This document shows, one piece after another, positions 1 to 11,171 of a stretch of 64,000 nucleotides of DNA. The notes beneath the pieces are model-generated. The model was not told the DNA's origin. It searched no databases and was given only the letters and a program-made list of their open reading frames with translations. The translations under genes and the position numbers were made by a program. This stretch comes from Owenia fusiformis (taxonomy: Eukaryota; Annelida; Polychaeta; Sabellida; Oweniidae). Where the stretch lies: positions 10,984,196 to 11,048,195 of the forward strand of contig CAIIXF020000004.1 of the NCBI GenBank assembly GCA_903813345.2, in the 5' to 3' direction. Every line of letters begins with the position of its first letter. Positions within the stretch are counted from its first letter, which is position 1.

Positions 1-129
1 ATATGTTGAGGGGACCACATGTTTATGTGGATAGACCCAATGATCATATGTTAGACAAATAGGATAAATACTCTTAGCCAGTTGGCTGGCATTAATTTTC
101 AAGCATTATTTTACTCATACCCATCCAGT

Positions 130-273
130 TATGTCCTGGTCACATTTGCACTGATTTTCACTACGGCGCCCGGCCGATTGAGTATTTTGTTCAAAATTGA
201 ATACAATATTGAACGAAACGCTCAATCGGGCGGGCGCCGGCTGATGGATCGGAGCAAATGTGATCAGGACATA
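130..273. mobile_element. Foldback MITE, 144 bp (family with second copy near 54.1 kb)
   Basis: The two halves are long imperfect inverted repeats starting tatgtcctggtcacatttgc and ending with its complement at 273. A GC-rich block (ggcgcccggccgattgag) lies in each arm. A diverged, partly deleted relative lies at 54100-54216 with the same order of motifs, which marks this as a dispersed element rather than a chance hairpin. It has no coding capacity. Open frames across it are by-products of the repeat. The superfamily is not assigned because no clear target duplication is visible. Confidence 0.75.
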
Positions 274-284
274 AATCGACTATA

Positions 285-1480
285 GTCCGTAGTCAAACGG
301 TTCATAGCCGAACATATTGCTTCCATTTTCATAAACTTCTAGTTTGTAAATAGGTTTACAAATATTGCTTATGCAAAGAATGACACTATGAAGTTCAATG
401 AATAGAGTGCTTGTTTGAAGTTCAGCAAGAGTAGATCGTCCCCTGTATTAGTAAGGATTAATACTGTACTATTAACATAGAAACGGTTAGGTTATAGAGA
501 ATTACACCAACCGTTCGAGGGGATCTGCCCTCCTATGATCTCGGAAAACCCCACCAAAGTAGGGTGTATCGGGTATCATTGGAAAGCTATTTTGAGCCTA
601 CTTCTAACTATATTTAGGCATGAAGGCTGAAGAAATTCACATTCTAAAAACGTCAAAACTATTGACAATTTGGGTATTTCAGTAACTATGACCAGCTCTT
701 ACTTTCCTCCTATGGGGATGAGAGCCTATTGTTTCCTTCAATTTCCAGAGAAGCCAGAAAGTTTCAGATCAAAACTACAAAAAGGTTATCAAAAAATCCT
801 TAGGCTGCCCCCCCAAAAAAAAGAACATTTTAGGTTTAAGACAAATAGACCACCTTGTAGAAGAATAGAAACATTGGAAATAAATACACACAACTCTTTC
901 ACGCGACCACATTTAAAAAGGATGCAGGGGTACAGTTAAGTTGCAATTAGAGCGGGTATTCTCTATCTTTGTCCATTGTGTACTTCAAGCTAATAAAGTA
1001 ACATCATACTTATGTCTCATCATAAGTTCAAAAATAGTTGTTTCAAATATTAATTGAATGATAGATATATACGAGACCAATGTTAATGCTTCCAGGTGGA
1101 ATTGGACCTGCAGGCCTTACTTTTATACATATTTTTCTGTTTTGAAAAATTTGATCATATGATTTACACTGTTGCTCATAAATATGGAATATTAGATATG
1201 GCAGCTCAGAATTCAAGTTTTTGAGTAATGGAACATTTATTTGGAGTCGGTTCAGACATTTATTTTCTAGGCAAATCATAACCACATATTTCATATACAA
1301 ATAAACATTTTTAGAGAAAAAATATTTACATTTAAGTTTAGAAAATGACTGTTATTTGAACAGGGGTACACCAAGAATTTTTGCATTTTCAAAACACCCC
1401 GATCTAAATCGCCGTGTAAAACAGATTAAACTAGGTAAACATCTGGTCATGAATATTGAAATGTCCTCCGTCCAATGATA
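285..1480. other. Intergenic sequence, no gene recognised
   Basis: AT-rich DNA without a convincing exon. At about 897-950 there is a stretch (gaccacatttaaaaaggatg, then acagttaagttgcaa) that resembles the left end of the TIR element at 52598-53758. It is probably a degraded copy of that end. A short open frame at 670-939 has no recognisable domain. Confidence 0.5.
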
Positions 1481-1489
1481 GCAGTAATA

Positions 1490-1812
1490 TGCCTTGTGTT
1501 GTGTCCTCCTTGTTCTGCAATCAGAGCATCAACCCTATGGGACCAACTATGAATGAAATATCTGACCTTTCAAAGTGAAAGAATGCCCCATTCCTCAATC
1601 TGGGCAGTGTGTTATGTGTCTAAATTTTGAGGTGGGGTTCAAGTCACGAATCTCATTATTAAGGTTGTCCCACACTTGCCCTGCAGGAGCCTGATTGGGT
1701 GACTTTTGTGCCCATGGTAGCTGGTCCACATTGCCTGCCCTGGTGTAATCCAACACAATGTCACTAGCATATTATGCAACATCATGATCATTCTGCAGGT
1801 GATGTTGCCCCA
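1490..1812 (-). pseudogene. Decayed Tc1/mariner-type transposase fragment (C-terminal half)
   Basis: Read on the minus strand in one frame, this stretch gives a broken protein with the layout of the end of a Tc1-like transposase. A QND-type block near 1795 sits where the catalytic QQDN aspartate is expected. A LPWAQKSPN block follows, matching the LPWPAKSPDL signature. Then come a VWDNL block and, after stops, a VDALIAEQGGHN-like tail matching the family's usual C-terminus. Stop codons interrupt it. The glutamate of the DDE triad expected just after the SPD block is replaced (APAGQ), so it cannot be active. No intact TIR pair was matched to it. The family assignment rests on motif order recognised by eye. 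Confidence 0.65.
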
Positions 1813-1869
1813 AAACACTCTGTTTGCATGTGGTACTTGATAGAGGTCCAAAAGTTCAAATAACTCTGA

Positions 1870-3340
1870 AATTATGTTTGGAAATCACCAAGGGGGTGCA
1901 ACTTCTGTAGTACTGCTCCAAATCGCCTATGTAATACTGCTCCAAACATACTTAGACTAGTAAATACCGGGACGCCTTCATGGACTACCACATCAGTAAG
2001 TGTCCTTATTGTCTCTTTCCCCTGGTCTACGACAGAAACGAACACAATTATCAACTTTGTGGATGACACATCTTATTTCATCTCATGCTGTCATATGACA
2101 TCAAAGATTAAATCCAACGTTTTGGTGCTTTCTTGCCCATTAAAAGCACCCTTTCTTGTGATCACTCAGCTTTGGTCTCTTTAGGTGCAATAGTACTTAA
2201 AGTGTCTCACATATTCGATCAAAATTTGCCATGCAAACATGTTAGTCTACTTTACTGGCTCCCCTTGCTGTAACAAGGAACCCAAAACACATTAAAACGT
2301 AAACATAAACCAATTAGTCACTTCACTATGAAAGTGGGGGTGTTAACAAATGTAATAGCAGAATACGCTGTGTGCATGGACTAACACAATATATCAGTGG
2401 TCATTTACTGTGTCAACTTAGTAACCCTTGCATATCGTGCTCACTCAAGTATTGAATAATTTTTTATGATCTAAATGTTTTTGGTGACACAATGTAGACA
2501 GAATTTTCCGTAAGGGTTTCAAACATTTCTGGACACAATCATACATGTATATAGTGTACTGTTATTTTTAGTGCTGTATTTATAGATATAATTTCACGTA
2601 TTAAAATCATATTTTCCAGCAATGACTTCAAATCCGGAACCACACCCATATCACATTTTCTTCAATAACTCCAAACATGTGTAAACATTGACCATGTGCA
2701 TATAAATTCAGATTTCACGAGCTCTTTCATATTCGAGTACCTCATACACCCCTGCATGGATTTGAGTTGGATTCGCCTTTTATACGTGAGCCGACACACT
2801 CGCAAACGCTGATTGGATAAAGATTGCGAGAATCTTTAACGGCAGGAAGTGGCAATACCATGCTTGATATCAAACATTTTTGAACCAAGAATTGAACAGA
2901 GTTCTCAGGTTCTGTTTTGACCTTCATTCAGTTTAACTAGTTGCACATATCATTTACATGACAAGGATCACAAGGATCACAATGTACATGGTTAGAGTGA
3001 CCCCCAACGTGATAAAATAACGTTTTTAGCCCTCTGAAAATGTGACCGAAAATAGCTAAAAGTAGGCGGTTAGGAAAGGTCACTGTACAGAATCTTTTGA
3101 ATTTTTCAGAAAATGTGCCCAATAAATTGCTCTAAATGATATAATCTTTGAAATTTTGGAAAATTGTCTGAAACAAAAACGGCGGTCATAAAAAGGAAAA
3201 TAGATCGCTTTTCAATTCAGTTTTTTAAATTTTTTCTTTTTCTATGAATGAAATCAAATTTTCAAAGGTCATGCTGCAGTAAAAAAATAATTTGCTCCAT
3301 TGGTGACAAAATGTTTCAAGTTTCCCGTCGAATGTCGAGT
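1870..3340. other. Intergenic sequence, nothing recognised
   Basis: AT-rich DNA with several short frames on the minus strand but no recognisable domain, clear splice-site pair or long repeat. A direct duplication (acaaggatcacaaggatcac) occurs near 2958. Confidence 0.4.
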
Positions 3341-3372
3341 CGAGTCTGAGACTAACATAAAAGAGGGTTTCC

Positions 3373-3483
3373 GGACAACTCGGACCCAGGACAAGTCGGA
3401 CCCTGGACAACTCGGACCCAAGACATCTTGGACCCAAGACAACTCGGACCCAAGACAACTCGGACCCAAGACAACTCGGACCA
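3373..3483 (+). repeat. Left 16-bp tandem array of the foldback element
   Basis: Seven 16-bp units of the form ggacaactcggaccca. Units 2, 3 and 4 carry diagnostic changes: aagtc with ending ccct, then an ordinary unit, then agacatcttgg. The same variants appear in the same order in the right-hand array, shifted by about one unit. This shows that the two arrays share ancestry. Confidence 0.85.
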
Positions 3484-3849
3484 CTTTTTAAAATAATGAT
3501 TTTTATCATTGTTTAGGGTTCTTTAGTCTTTGTTTTATGCTTATTAAATATATTATACATGATTGTGAATACATATTTTGTACTAATTTGATTAAAATGT
3601 TTTAATTTGACTTATTTGATAAAGATTAAGTAGAATCTTTTGAAGCTATAAACCCAAGACAACTCGGACCACTTTCTCAAATGTTAGTTTTTCTTAGGTA
3701 CTTTTTTGTCTCCATAATATGGGATTATTTGTAAATGTTTAGCATGACACGGTTTAGATATATTATGAATTTATATTTTGTGTTTACATGTCAAGATGAA
3801 CAAGATGTTTCAATTAACTTATTTGATGAGAGTTGAGAATACAACTTGT

Positions 3850-4420
3850 TATATTGAGGTGTCAATGAGTCTTTTCATACAGTTAATACCAACTCATATG
3901 GAAAATCACTAAGGAATTAAAACAATAATAATTTTAATCCTAATCTCATTATCTCATTTGCACTCACCACTGTGAAGTCATATTATTAATCTCAATGAAA
4001 GACCTATGTCACATAGAGATCAATGGAAAGTTTAAATTCTGTAAATCCTCAATTTTTTTATCATTCAATCTTAATCTCACTGAAAGATTGATGCCATATT
4101 GAGATCAATGAAAGAGTTTGTATTATGTTAATCCTAGAGTTTTTTCGATAATTTAATCTTAATCTCACTGAAAGATTGAGGAATGTGTTTGTATTCTGTA
4201 AATCCTCATTTTTATCATTTAATTAAGAAATATAGACTGAACATCAGTTGTTATATGGATGAATAAACCCCGCATGGCTAGGCATGAACGCGTTCTGTAC
4301 CCAAAATGGCCGAAGGGAGTGAGGGGTCCAAAAGCTTTTGTGTCTAGCCCTAGAAAGGGTTTATACATCGATATAACACCTGATCTGATATTAAGATCCG
4401 AACATGAAAACTCACCAAAA
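3850..4420. other. Central, non-repetitive part of the foldback element
   Basis: No open reading frame of note. It contains three degenerate repeats of aatctcactgaaagattga-type sequence near 3990-4180. A GC-richer stretch at 4265-4370 ends in a 'gatataacacctgat' tract. This may be the loop between the inverted arms. Confidence 0.35.
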
Positions 4421-4762
4421 TATTAAGTTGATTTAAAACAATTACATCAAATTAACACAATATTTGAATTCACAATATGTATATACGTCATACTAAACAT
4501 AAAATAAATAAAAAAACATATAATGATAAAAATCATAATTTCAAAAAGTGGTCCAAGTTGTCTTGGGTCTTTAGCTTCAATAATTGCAGTCATTAATTAA
4601 GTTGATTTAAAACAATTACATCAAATTAACACAATATTTGAATTCACAATATGTATTTATGTCATACTAAACATAAAATAAAGAATAAAAACCATATCAT
4701 GATAAAAAAAATCATAATCTCCAAAAGTGGTCCGAGTTGTCTTGCGTCTTTAGTTTCAATAT

Positions 4763-5908
4763 TGTAGCGGGAGCACAATTTTTATATTTATTTATTTTCA
4801 TTAATTAATTTCATGCTTATTTCTCATATTTTTCATGGAACATTTAACATCGTTAAAAAGAACATTCTTTTAACGTTTTATTCATTTTTATTTCATGCAA
4901 AAAGGAATAATGGTTTTTGAGTAAGATAAGTTTAAATAACTAGTGTAAACGTATGGTTTTATTTAATTCCCGGCCGCTTGGCACACATGATTTCAGTTCT
5001 TATTTACTCATGTTCTTTCTCATTAAATATAGAGAAGAGTATTTGTCCATAAATTATAATAATTATTTCTTAAATTAAGGGTGGATTGAGCTTTTAAACG
5101 GTGTATTAAACTTTGAATTTGATCTCATACTTTAGGAGATATTGTAATTTAAAAAGAGTGATTTTCAGTCAAGTTTTATATTTCTGACGGCATTTTGCCG
5201 ACACTTTTTCAAACTTTCCCACATAGTAATTTGATTGACAGGCTAGCGCTAGGTTTATTAGTCTTTGATGTGACAGATATTTTGACAATGTAGCGAGCAA
5301 TTAAACCCGTTGTTATGGTAGCCTTTCCATATATGGAAAGTTATGTTCCGTTATTTTAATGTTCTCATAATCGTTCTCCGGGACGATCAGTCCTGAGTTT
5401 GTATCTGAGATAGGAGGTTCAATTTCTCCATTTTTAAAAAGTCTCAAGTTGTATCTGAAAGTGATAATACGTATACGAATATTTCGGTATCTGATCAAGT
5501 TTTACATAAGATTTGGATTTTAAAGGCTTTGGATTATAATTACGATCATTTGTAACTGGATTTACTAGTATTGGATTTATAATTGGATTTATACTTCGAT
5601 TACATTCACAGAAATCATCATGTCTTACACGCCTACAAGGTAAATAAAGTTTATTGTTTATTGTTATAAAGTTCAGCTCATTTCTTTTGTCCAGTTATTT
5701 CAATCTCATCAATTAGTAAATTACTCCATCCATTAGAGCGATACAAAATCCTTTCATACACAAGACGAAGCCACAACATCATCTTTCCAGTGCCTTATTT
5801 TTAATTAACGGGGTTTCCGCTCGGCCCATTCTTTCCAGTATTTATTATTTTGACCATATTGATTTCATACTGGTGAAAAACATTTCATTTTAAATAACTC
5901 CCGCCACA
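4763..5908 (+). repeat. 5' LTR, 1146 bp
   Basis: It begins TGTAGCGGGAG and ends CTCCCGCCACA, so its ends form a short inverted repeat with canonical TG...CA termini. It is the same length as the right copy, and no difference was seen by eye. A polyadenylation signal aataaa lies at 5643-5648, followed by a T/GT-rich stretch. A possible splice donor (acaaggtaaat) immediately precedes it. Confidence 0.95.
5643..5648 (+). promoter_or_regulatory. Putative poly(A) signal in the LTR
   Basis: An AATAAA hexamer followed by gtttattgtttattgttat, a U/GU-rich downstream element. The copy in the right LTR would end the genomic transcript. Confidence 0.5.
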
Positions 5909-5909
5909 C

Positions 5910-5930
5910 TGGTGGCAGCGGTGGGATTCG
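5910..5930 (+). promoter_or_regulatory. Primer-binding site matching tRNA-Leu
   Basis: TGGTGGCAGCGGTGGGATTC plus one further base is the exact complement of the 3' end of an animal tRNA-Leu including CCA. The tRNA end reads GAATCCCACCGCTGCCACCA. It lies one base inside the 5' LTR, the standard position for minus-strand priming. The tRNA identity comes from general knowledge of leucine tRNA 3' ends (AAG/UAG type). Confidence 0.85.
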
Positions 5931-6386
5931 CAAGATATTGAATGTTATATTGTTGTTTCTATTGTGAGATAATATCTTGCATTTTCTTGTGGTGTTAAAG
6001 GCTTGTATCTGTCTCGCAAAACTTGAGATAACTTCACGGTAACTTTGCAGTGCAAACTTGGGACTCACCATTTATAATTCGGGGGGATTTTTCCTCACTG
6101 ATGTCATTTCATTGTTTTATTAACAGTGCCCAAGTGAACTTTAGTAGTGTAAGTCGACTCAAATCGGATCTACATTGTTCATACTTGAGTACATGTATAT
6201 GATAATACTCCTTAGCAATTGGTTTTCTACAGAATGCAGTAATAAAGGGTCCATGTTAATTCGGTGGTCGTAAATCTGTATTTGAGAAACTAGTTCTTTG
6301 AGAGTTGTGATATATTGCAATATTGTATTGGTTGCAGGCGCCCGTAATTGCCCTGTATATTGTAATATTGTATTTTGTTTGTAGGT

Positions 6387-6945
6387 GCCCAGAATTTTAT
6401 ATTCTGCGCAGAGCCCATAAAGGGACAATATTATTTCATTTGCCCAGAATCTATATTCTGCGCGGAGCTCCTTTGAGAGACATTTATATTAGTTGAGCAA
6501 TATCGGAACTCAGCTTTGTATATTTATGCCCAGGTTCACGCCTGCGCGGAGCTCCATAGAGAGACATTATATTGGGTAATTATTACAACTCAACCTTGTA
6601 TTATTAGCCCAGGGTAACACCTGCGCGGAGCTCCTCTGTGAGACGTTTAGTTGAGTAATTTCTGAACCCAATATTGTATATTTTAGCCCAGGAGCAATCC
6701 TGCGCGAAGCTCGGACTGGAAAATTTATTTACCGTTCGGAGCAATACTCATTGATAATATTTGCCCAGGAGCAATCCTGCGCGGAGCCCTAAAGGGACAT
6801 TTATTGATTTGCATACCACATTGTGTTATTACAATATTGCCCAGGTTAATTCCTGTGGGAGCTCTTTATGAGACATTTTTGAAAATATTGTGGGTACAAC
6901 TATTTCTGTGAATTGCCCAGGTTTACTCCTGCGCGGAGCCTCTGA
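6387..6945 (+). repeat. Eight-copy array of stem-loops in the retrotransposon leader
   Basis: The unit gcccagg-loop-cctgcgcggagctc recurs at 6387, 6442, 6528, 6607, 6686, 6763, 6839 and 6915, spaced 76-86 bp apart except for the first pair (55 bp). Each copy can form a hairpin by pairing CAGG with CCTG. In the first two copies both sides change together, CAGAAT with ATTCTG, so pairing is kept. The stem is followed by a conserved gcgcggagcYc and usually a gagagacattta-like tail. A degenerate further unit may lie near 6338. Its position between primer site and Gag start is where packaging or translation signals lie in LTR elements. Confidence 0.8.
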
Positions 6946-7238
6946 GAAGGACATATATTTTATCTTGATAGAGTTTGCTCTCAATGAAATTGAAATTGAT
7001 GAAAATTTTTGATCACTATAGAGTAGTCAATGTGTTGAGTTGTCTGTGAAGTGAACACTGAACAGGGAGGGGACAATGTAATGATGTGTTCATGGAGTCT
7101 CCACTGAAAGGGTGTACATTCAATTGTGCATTCCTTCCTCCACTCTTATGGTGATCTTGAATTTTTGTTTGCAATTTTTGAGAGTTTGCTCATTCATGAT
7201 AGAATCATAAACACAGAATAGAATCATTACTCATTAAT

Positions 7239-10200
7239 ATGGCATCTGACCGAGATTCTGATCAGATGGATTTAACACAATGTGCGGACAGCGCTCGCAC
7301 GAGCCCAGATAATACTGTTTTTATAAAAGGGGATAATAAAGAAATAGATAATCCCTTGGCCTCAGATAACACTGTTGTGTGGCAGAATGAAATGCGCCTT
7401 GCTCCAGGGCCTGGTGCTATTTTGAAAAATTTTGAATCTGTCAGAGTGCCAAAAAGTACAGGCTATTGGTCACGGGAGAATGATTCATTGTTCAGCCCCG
7501 TAAATGAGCTCACAAATGAGGGAGTAAAGCCTGCTCCTCGAACATCCACAGTGATGCGTTCCTCAGATGCTGAAAATGCTAAATCAATGAGTGAACAAAT
7601 TGGCTATTTGTGGAGCAATATTGAGCTCATCGACCATAAATTTGATAAAATTGATAGCAAAATGGATATGAGTGCTCTTGAGAAAAATGTTTCCATGGCA
7701 GTAGCTCAAGCACTGGTCCCTGTTCTGAAAACAGGTGTTAATTCAGCAGTTGCTGAGGCAATGGCTCCAGTAATAGAAATGAGCCAAAATCAAAATATGG
7801 CCCTACAAGAGCAAATGAATGAAAGTCTCTCCAAACAGAAATCTGAATTGCTCAAACTGATAAATAGTAAGACTGTTATGGAAGAGAAAATTTCACATGA
7901 TGAAGTGAAGTTATCACACATGTATGATAATGAGAGGACTCATGAGGAGCAATCAAGAGATTTTAAGAGGAAAGAAATTTCTCCTCCTCCTCCTCCTCCT
8001 TCTCGTCTTTACACTCTTAAGAGACAGAGCGCATTTTATCAGCCTCATTCTCTCAGACAAAATGAATTGCATGCTCCTGAGCAGAAAGTACCTGCAACTG
8101 TGTACTCTCGGCCAGTAGAGAGGAATGTTATGTTTGCTCCTCCTAATACACCAACTTCTGAGCGAAGTGGAGTGTGTGGGAGTGGAACACAGAGTAGCTC
8201 AGTCTCTGGAGCAAGCCGGAGTGTTGCTCATGAGAAGTACACTCCTCCTCTTGCAATGAAAAATGAGCATTACAATGAGCAACATTATGAGCAAGATGAG
8301 CGCTCCAGTAGATATTTTGAAAATGTTCATGATTTAACTCATTCTCTCCAAAATGCTCAAGGAGAAAAGAGAAGCTCTTCTTTTATGAATGAGCGTAAAA
8401 AGAAACATGAGCAAGATAATGATGAATTTACCTCATATAACTCTCAAAGAGAGGCCTATGGCTCCTCTTATATGATGAACGCATTTAGAGATGTTACTCA
8501 AACACTCTCAGATGTGGTAAAATCTGTATCATCCAGGCAAAATAATGATAAGGCTGTGAAAATCAGACCTGATAAATATGAGGGTACATCCCCATGGCTA
8601 GATTATGTGAGACACTTTGAAGTGTGCTCCTCCTCCAATAGATGGAGTGATATTGAAAAACGAGATTTTCTAGCTTCTAGCTTACGTGGCCAAGCTCAAC
8701 AAATCTTGAATGAGGTTGAATTAGAGTACACCTATCAAGATTTGGTTAATGCATTGAGTAAACGATTTGGCCCTGAGGGTAAAGCAAAATTGTACGAGGC
8801 TCAACTTAATAATCGCCAACAAAGACCTCGTGAGCCTATGCAAAAACTGGCACAAGATATAAGAAGGCTTACAGCCTTAGCCTACCCTGAAATGACACGA
8901 GAGGCCCAAGATAGGTTGGCTCGCGCTCGGTTCCAGCATGCCTTACTGGATGATCAAATCCGAGACGCAATTAATTTAGGGGAGCCAGAGACTCTAGATA
9001 GAGCAGTTGTAATTGCTCTAAAACAAGAGTCGTATCTCGAGTCAGAGAGAATCAGGAAGGGTCAAAAACCTAGGCTCCAGACAGATAAAATATCTGCAAT
9101 TAATGAAAGGCTCGAATCTGATGATTCAGCTGAAATAAATGCTCTAGATGAGACTGATAAGTTAGAGCAAATGATGACTAAATTATTGGCAGCTCAGGAG
9201 AAAATGTTGGCTGAATTTTTAAAGAAAATGCCAACGAGAAAACCCAGAGCTGAAGTGACCTGTTTCCATTGTGGAAAGAAAGGGCACTTTAATTTTGAAT
9301 GCCATTTTCGAGAGGACAATCGAGGAAAGAAAACGAACTCCTCTGAAATTGCTCCTATTAGCTTTGTAGAGTCAGAAACTCCTAATGAAATAAAGCGCAT
9401 AGTCGCAAAAGCTGAGGTGTGTGGTCACCCAGTGGAGTTTTTAGTTGATACGGGTGCTGTCAGAACTATGATAGATATTGATGAGTACCTAAATATACCA
9501 ATGAAAAATAGACCAAGTCTGTGCAAGTCAAAATGCGCATTTAGACAGGCTGATGGCTCCTCACTTCGTGTCCATGGAGAAATTGATTGCTCCATTGATA
9601 TTGATGGCACAGTGTTTAATGCGCCTGTTATAGTGGCTAGCTTAAGAGCCACAGCCATACTTGGTTCAGACTGTATGTCTAAGCAGGGATTTAATATAAA
9701 CTACCCCGCTCGAAAATTGGCAATCAAGCCATCCTCTGATTGCCATGGAGATGTACTGAATAAAGTTACACCCCGAGTTTGTGTGGTAGGTGAGGACAGA
9801 AAATCCTTGCACAACTCTGATGTTCTCTACAACAAGAGGGACGTAGATATCCCAATGGTAGAGGAGAGTGACGACTCGGATGAGTCTATGGATATTAATG
9901 ACTATATAAAATACCATTCACGAAAAATGATGGTTGCCTCCTCTTGTGAAGACGAGAGTGAGAGCATGAGCACAGAGCAAAATATAAATGAAAACAGGAG
10001 TTCCTCCTCCTCAACCTCCTCCTTTGAGAAAAGAGAGGCTATTGTGAGGTTATTGAGGTTAGAATCGCATGTGCAAAAACCAGTGTCTGAAAATAATCAG
10101 AATGAGCCTAATGAGCCACAGTTATCAGAGCTGGTAACAAATGATATACAATTGCAATCCTCAATGCTCCCTAAAGTGAAAAATCCTCCTCCTCCTCCTA

Positions 10201-11171
10201 AGGTAGAGGACACTCCTCCAGAGTGTGAAAGGAGCATGAAAAAAGTTGACTCAAGAAAGTCAAAACGAATTAAAAGAACACCTAAACATTTTGAGGATTT
10301 TATTTGTGGTGTTCAAGATGATGTGGATGCTCAAAGTTCATCCTCTTCCTCATCATCATCTGAATTGCCATGTTTTATTTCCAGGGGTCATAGAAAGAAG
10401 CGTCGGTTTGATTTTGCAAGGAAAAGAGGGCCTGATTACTCGCAATTCTCCCCAAACCTTTCCCCATATTGGGCTGTACCCCCGATGTCTTCCATGCCTA
10501 TGATGAACCCCTACTGGACGGTACTCCAACAAAATGCCACTTCCACATCAGCGCCAGAGATTGTGACTGATGAACTTGACTCGATTAGTGGGAGGTCTAA
10601 CACTTCACAGCCTGTGACAAGGCATGAGATACTCTCTTCCACATCTTCAGCTCATAAGAAAGTGGATCGAGAGTCTGATGAAGGCTTACCTGATATTATT
10701 GATATACATGCCAGTAGCTCTGATATTGAGCGTAGGTGCCACAAATGCCATATATGTCATAAAACATTTTCCACCAAATATAATCTGACACGTCATTTCC
10801 AAATGTCACATTTGTCAGACGCACCTAAAAGGAAAGACTCGAAGAAACCCAAAAAGAAACATGCTAAAGACACTAGTGAAGAGCAGATAGACTCAGTAAA
10901 ATCGAAAAGAGAGAACAAGAGATCTAATGTTGTGTATGATTCTGATTGTGACAATGACACTGTATCTAAAAAAGACCATAAAGTCCCATTGGGAAAAACA
11001 TCAAACCATGACAAGGATATAAACAATGACATATATGAGGATGTATCTGCTCCAGAGAAGGAGTTAGGTGAGAACAATATGGATAATATGTATGAACTGG
11101 TCCAGAGACTTTATATTACCGCCAGTCAACCGGAAGTGAAGGAGCAACTGCAGAAGATTAAGTTGGCGTAA
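7239..11171 (+). CDS. Gag-protease polyprotein with C2H2 zinc finger, no Pol enzymes (retrotransposon)
   Basis: A 1310-residue ORF starting at ATG 7239. Residues 1-430 are low-complexity and partly helical, with a short polyproline run near 250. Residues 440-605 match the layout of a retrotransposon Gag capsid: DKYEGTSPW, then the LRGQAQQIL, VNALSKRFGP and QDIRRLTALAYP blocks. A CCHC zinc knuckle (C-x2-C-x4-H-x4-C) lies at 675-688. A retropepsin follows, with the catalytic motif LVDTGA at 736-740 and a flap/helix-type ILGSD at 807-811. Where reverse transcriptase should begin, the protein becomes acidic and serine-rich. It then has a basic SKRIKRTPKHFEDF block near 1013-1026 and a C2H2 finger (C1170, C1173, H1186, H1191), followed by a lysine-rich tail. 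No YXDD, RNase H or DDE integrase motif is present. It presumably forms particles that package its own RNA. The finger's role is unknown. Confidence 0.9.
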   Translation: MASDRDSDQMDLTQCADSARTSPDNTVFIKGDNKEIDNPLASDNTVVWQNEMRLAPGPGAILKNFESVRVPKSTGYWSRENDSLFSPVNELTNEGVKPAPRTSTVMRSSDAENAKSMSEQIGYLWSNIELIDHKFDKIDSKMDMSALEKNVSMAVAQALVPVLKTGVNSAVAEAMAPVIEMSQNQNMALQEQMNESLSKQKSELLKLINSKTVMEEKISHDEVKLSHMYDNERTHEEQSRDFKRKEISPPPPPPSRLYTLKRQSAFYQPHSLRQNELHAPEQKVPATVYSRPVERNVMFAPPNTPTSERSGVCGSGTQSSSVSGASRSVAHEKYTPPLAMKNEHYNEQHYEQDERSSRYFENVHDLTHSLQNAQGEKRSSSFMNERKKKHEQDNDEFTSYNSQREAYGSSYMMNAFRDVTQTLSDVVKSVSSRQNNDKAVKIRPDKYEGTSPWLDYVRHFEVCSSSNRWSDIEKRDFLASSLRGQAQQILNEVELEYTYQDLVNALSKRFGPEGKAKLYEAQLNNRQQRPREPMQKLAQDIRRLTALAYPEMTREAQDRLARARFQHALLDDQIRDAINLGEPETLDRAVVIALKQESYLESERIRKGQKPRLQTDKISAINERLESDDSAEINALDETDKLEQMMTKLLAAQEKMLAEFLKKMPTRKPRAEVTCFHCGKKGHFNFECHFREDNRGKKTNSSEIAPISFVESETPNEIKRIVAKAEVCGHPVEFLVDTGAVRTMIDIDEYLNIPMKNRPSLCKSKCAFRQADGSSLRVHGEIDCSIDIDGTVFNAPVIVASLRATAILGSDCMSKQGFNINYPARKLAIKPSSDCHGDVLNKVTPRVCVVGEDRKSLHNSDVLYNKRDVDIPMVEESDDSDESMDINDYIKYHSRKMMVASSCEDESESMSTEQNINENRSSSSSTSSFEKREAIVRLLRLESHVQKPVSENNQNEPNEPQLSELVTNDIQLQSSMLPKVKNPPPPPKVEDTPPECERSMKKVDSRKSKRIKRTPKHFEDFICGVQDDVDAQSSSSSSSSSELPCFISRGHRKKRRFDFARKRGPDYSQFSPNLSPYWAVPPMSSMPMMNPYWTVLQQNATSTSAPEIVTDELDSISGRSNTSQPVTRHEILSSTSSAHKKVDRESDEGLPDIIDIHASSSDIERRCHKCHICHKTFSTKYNLTRHFQMSHLSDAPKRKDSKKPKKKHAKDTSEEQIDSVKSKRENKRSNVVYDSDCDNDTVSKKDHKVPLGKTSNHDKDINNDIYEDVSAPEKELGENNMDNMYELVQRLYITASQPEVKEQLQKIKLA

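Noticed and set aside
3225-3509. Overlapping ORFs with ELSWVRVVLGP-type repeats, also at 13924-14186
   Set aside because: They are translations of the 16-bp array and are open in several frames.
5313-5498. 61-codon minus-strand ORF, repeated at 13059-13244
   Set aside because: It lies inside both LTRs and has no domain. The repetition is due to the LTR pair.
10793-11077. 94-codon minus-strand ORF and other short frames within 7239-11171
   Set aside because: They are shadows of the retrotransposon ORF.
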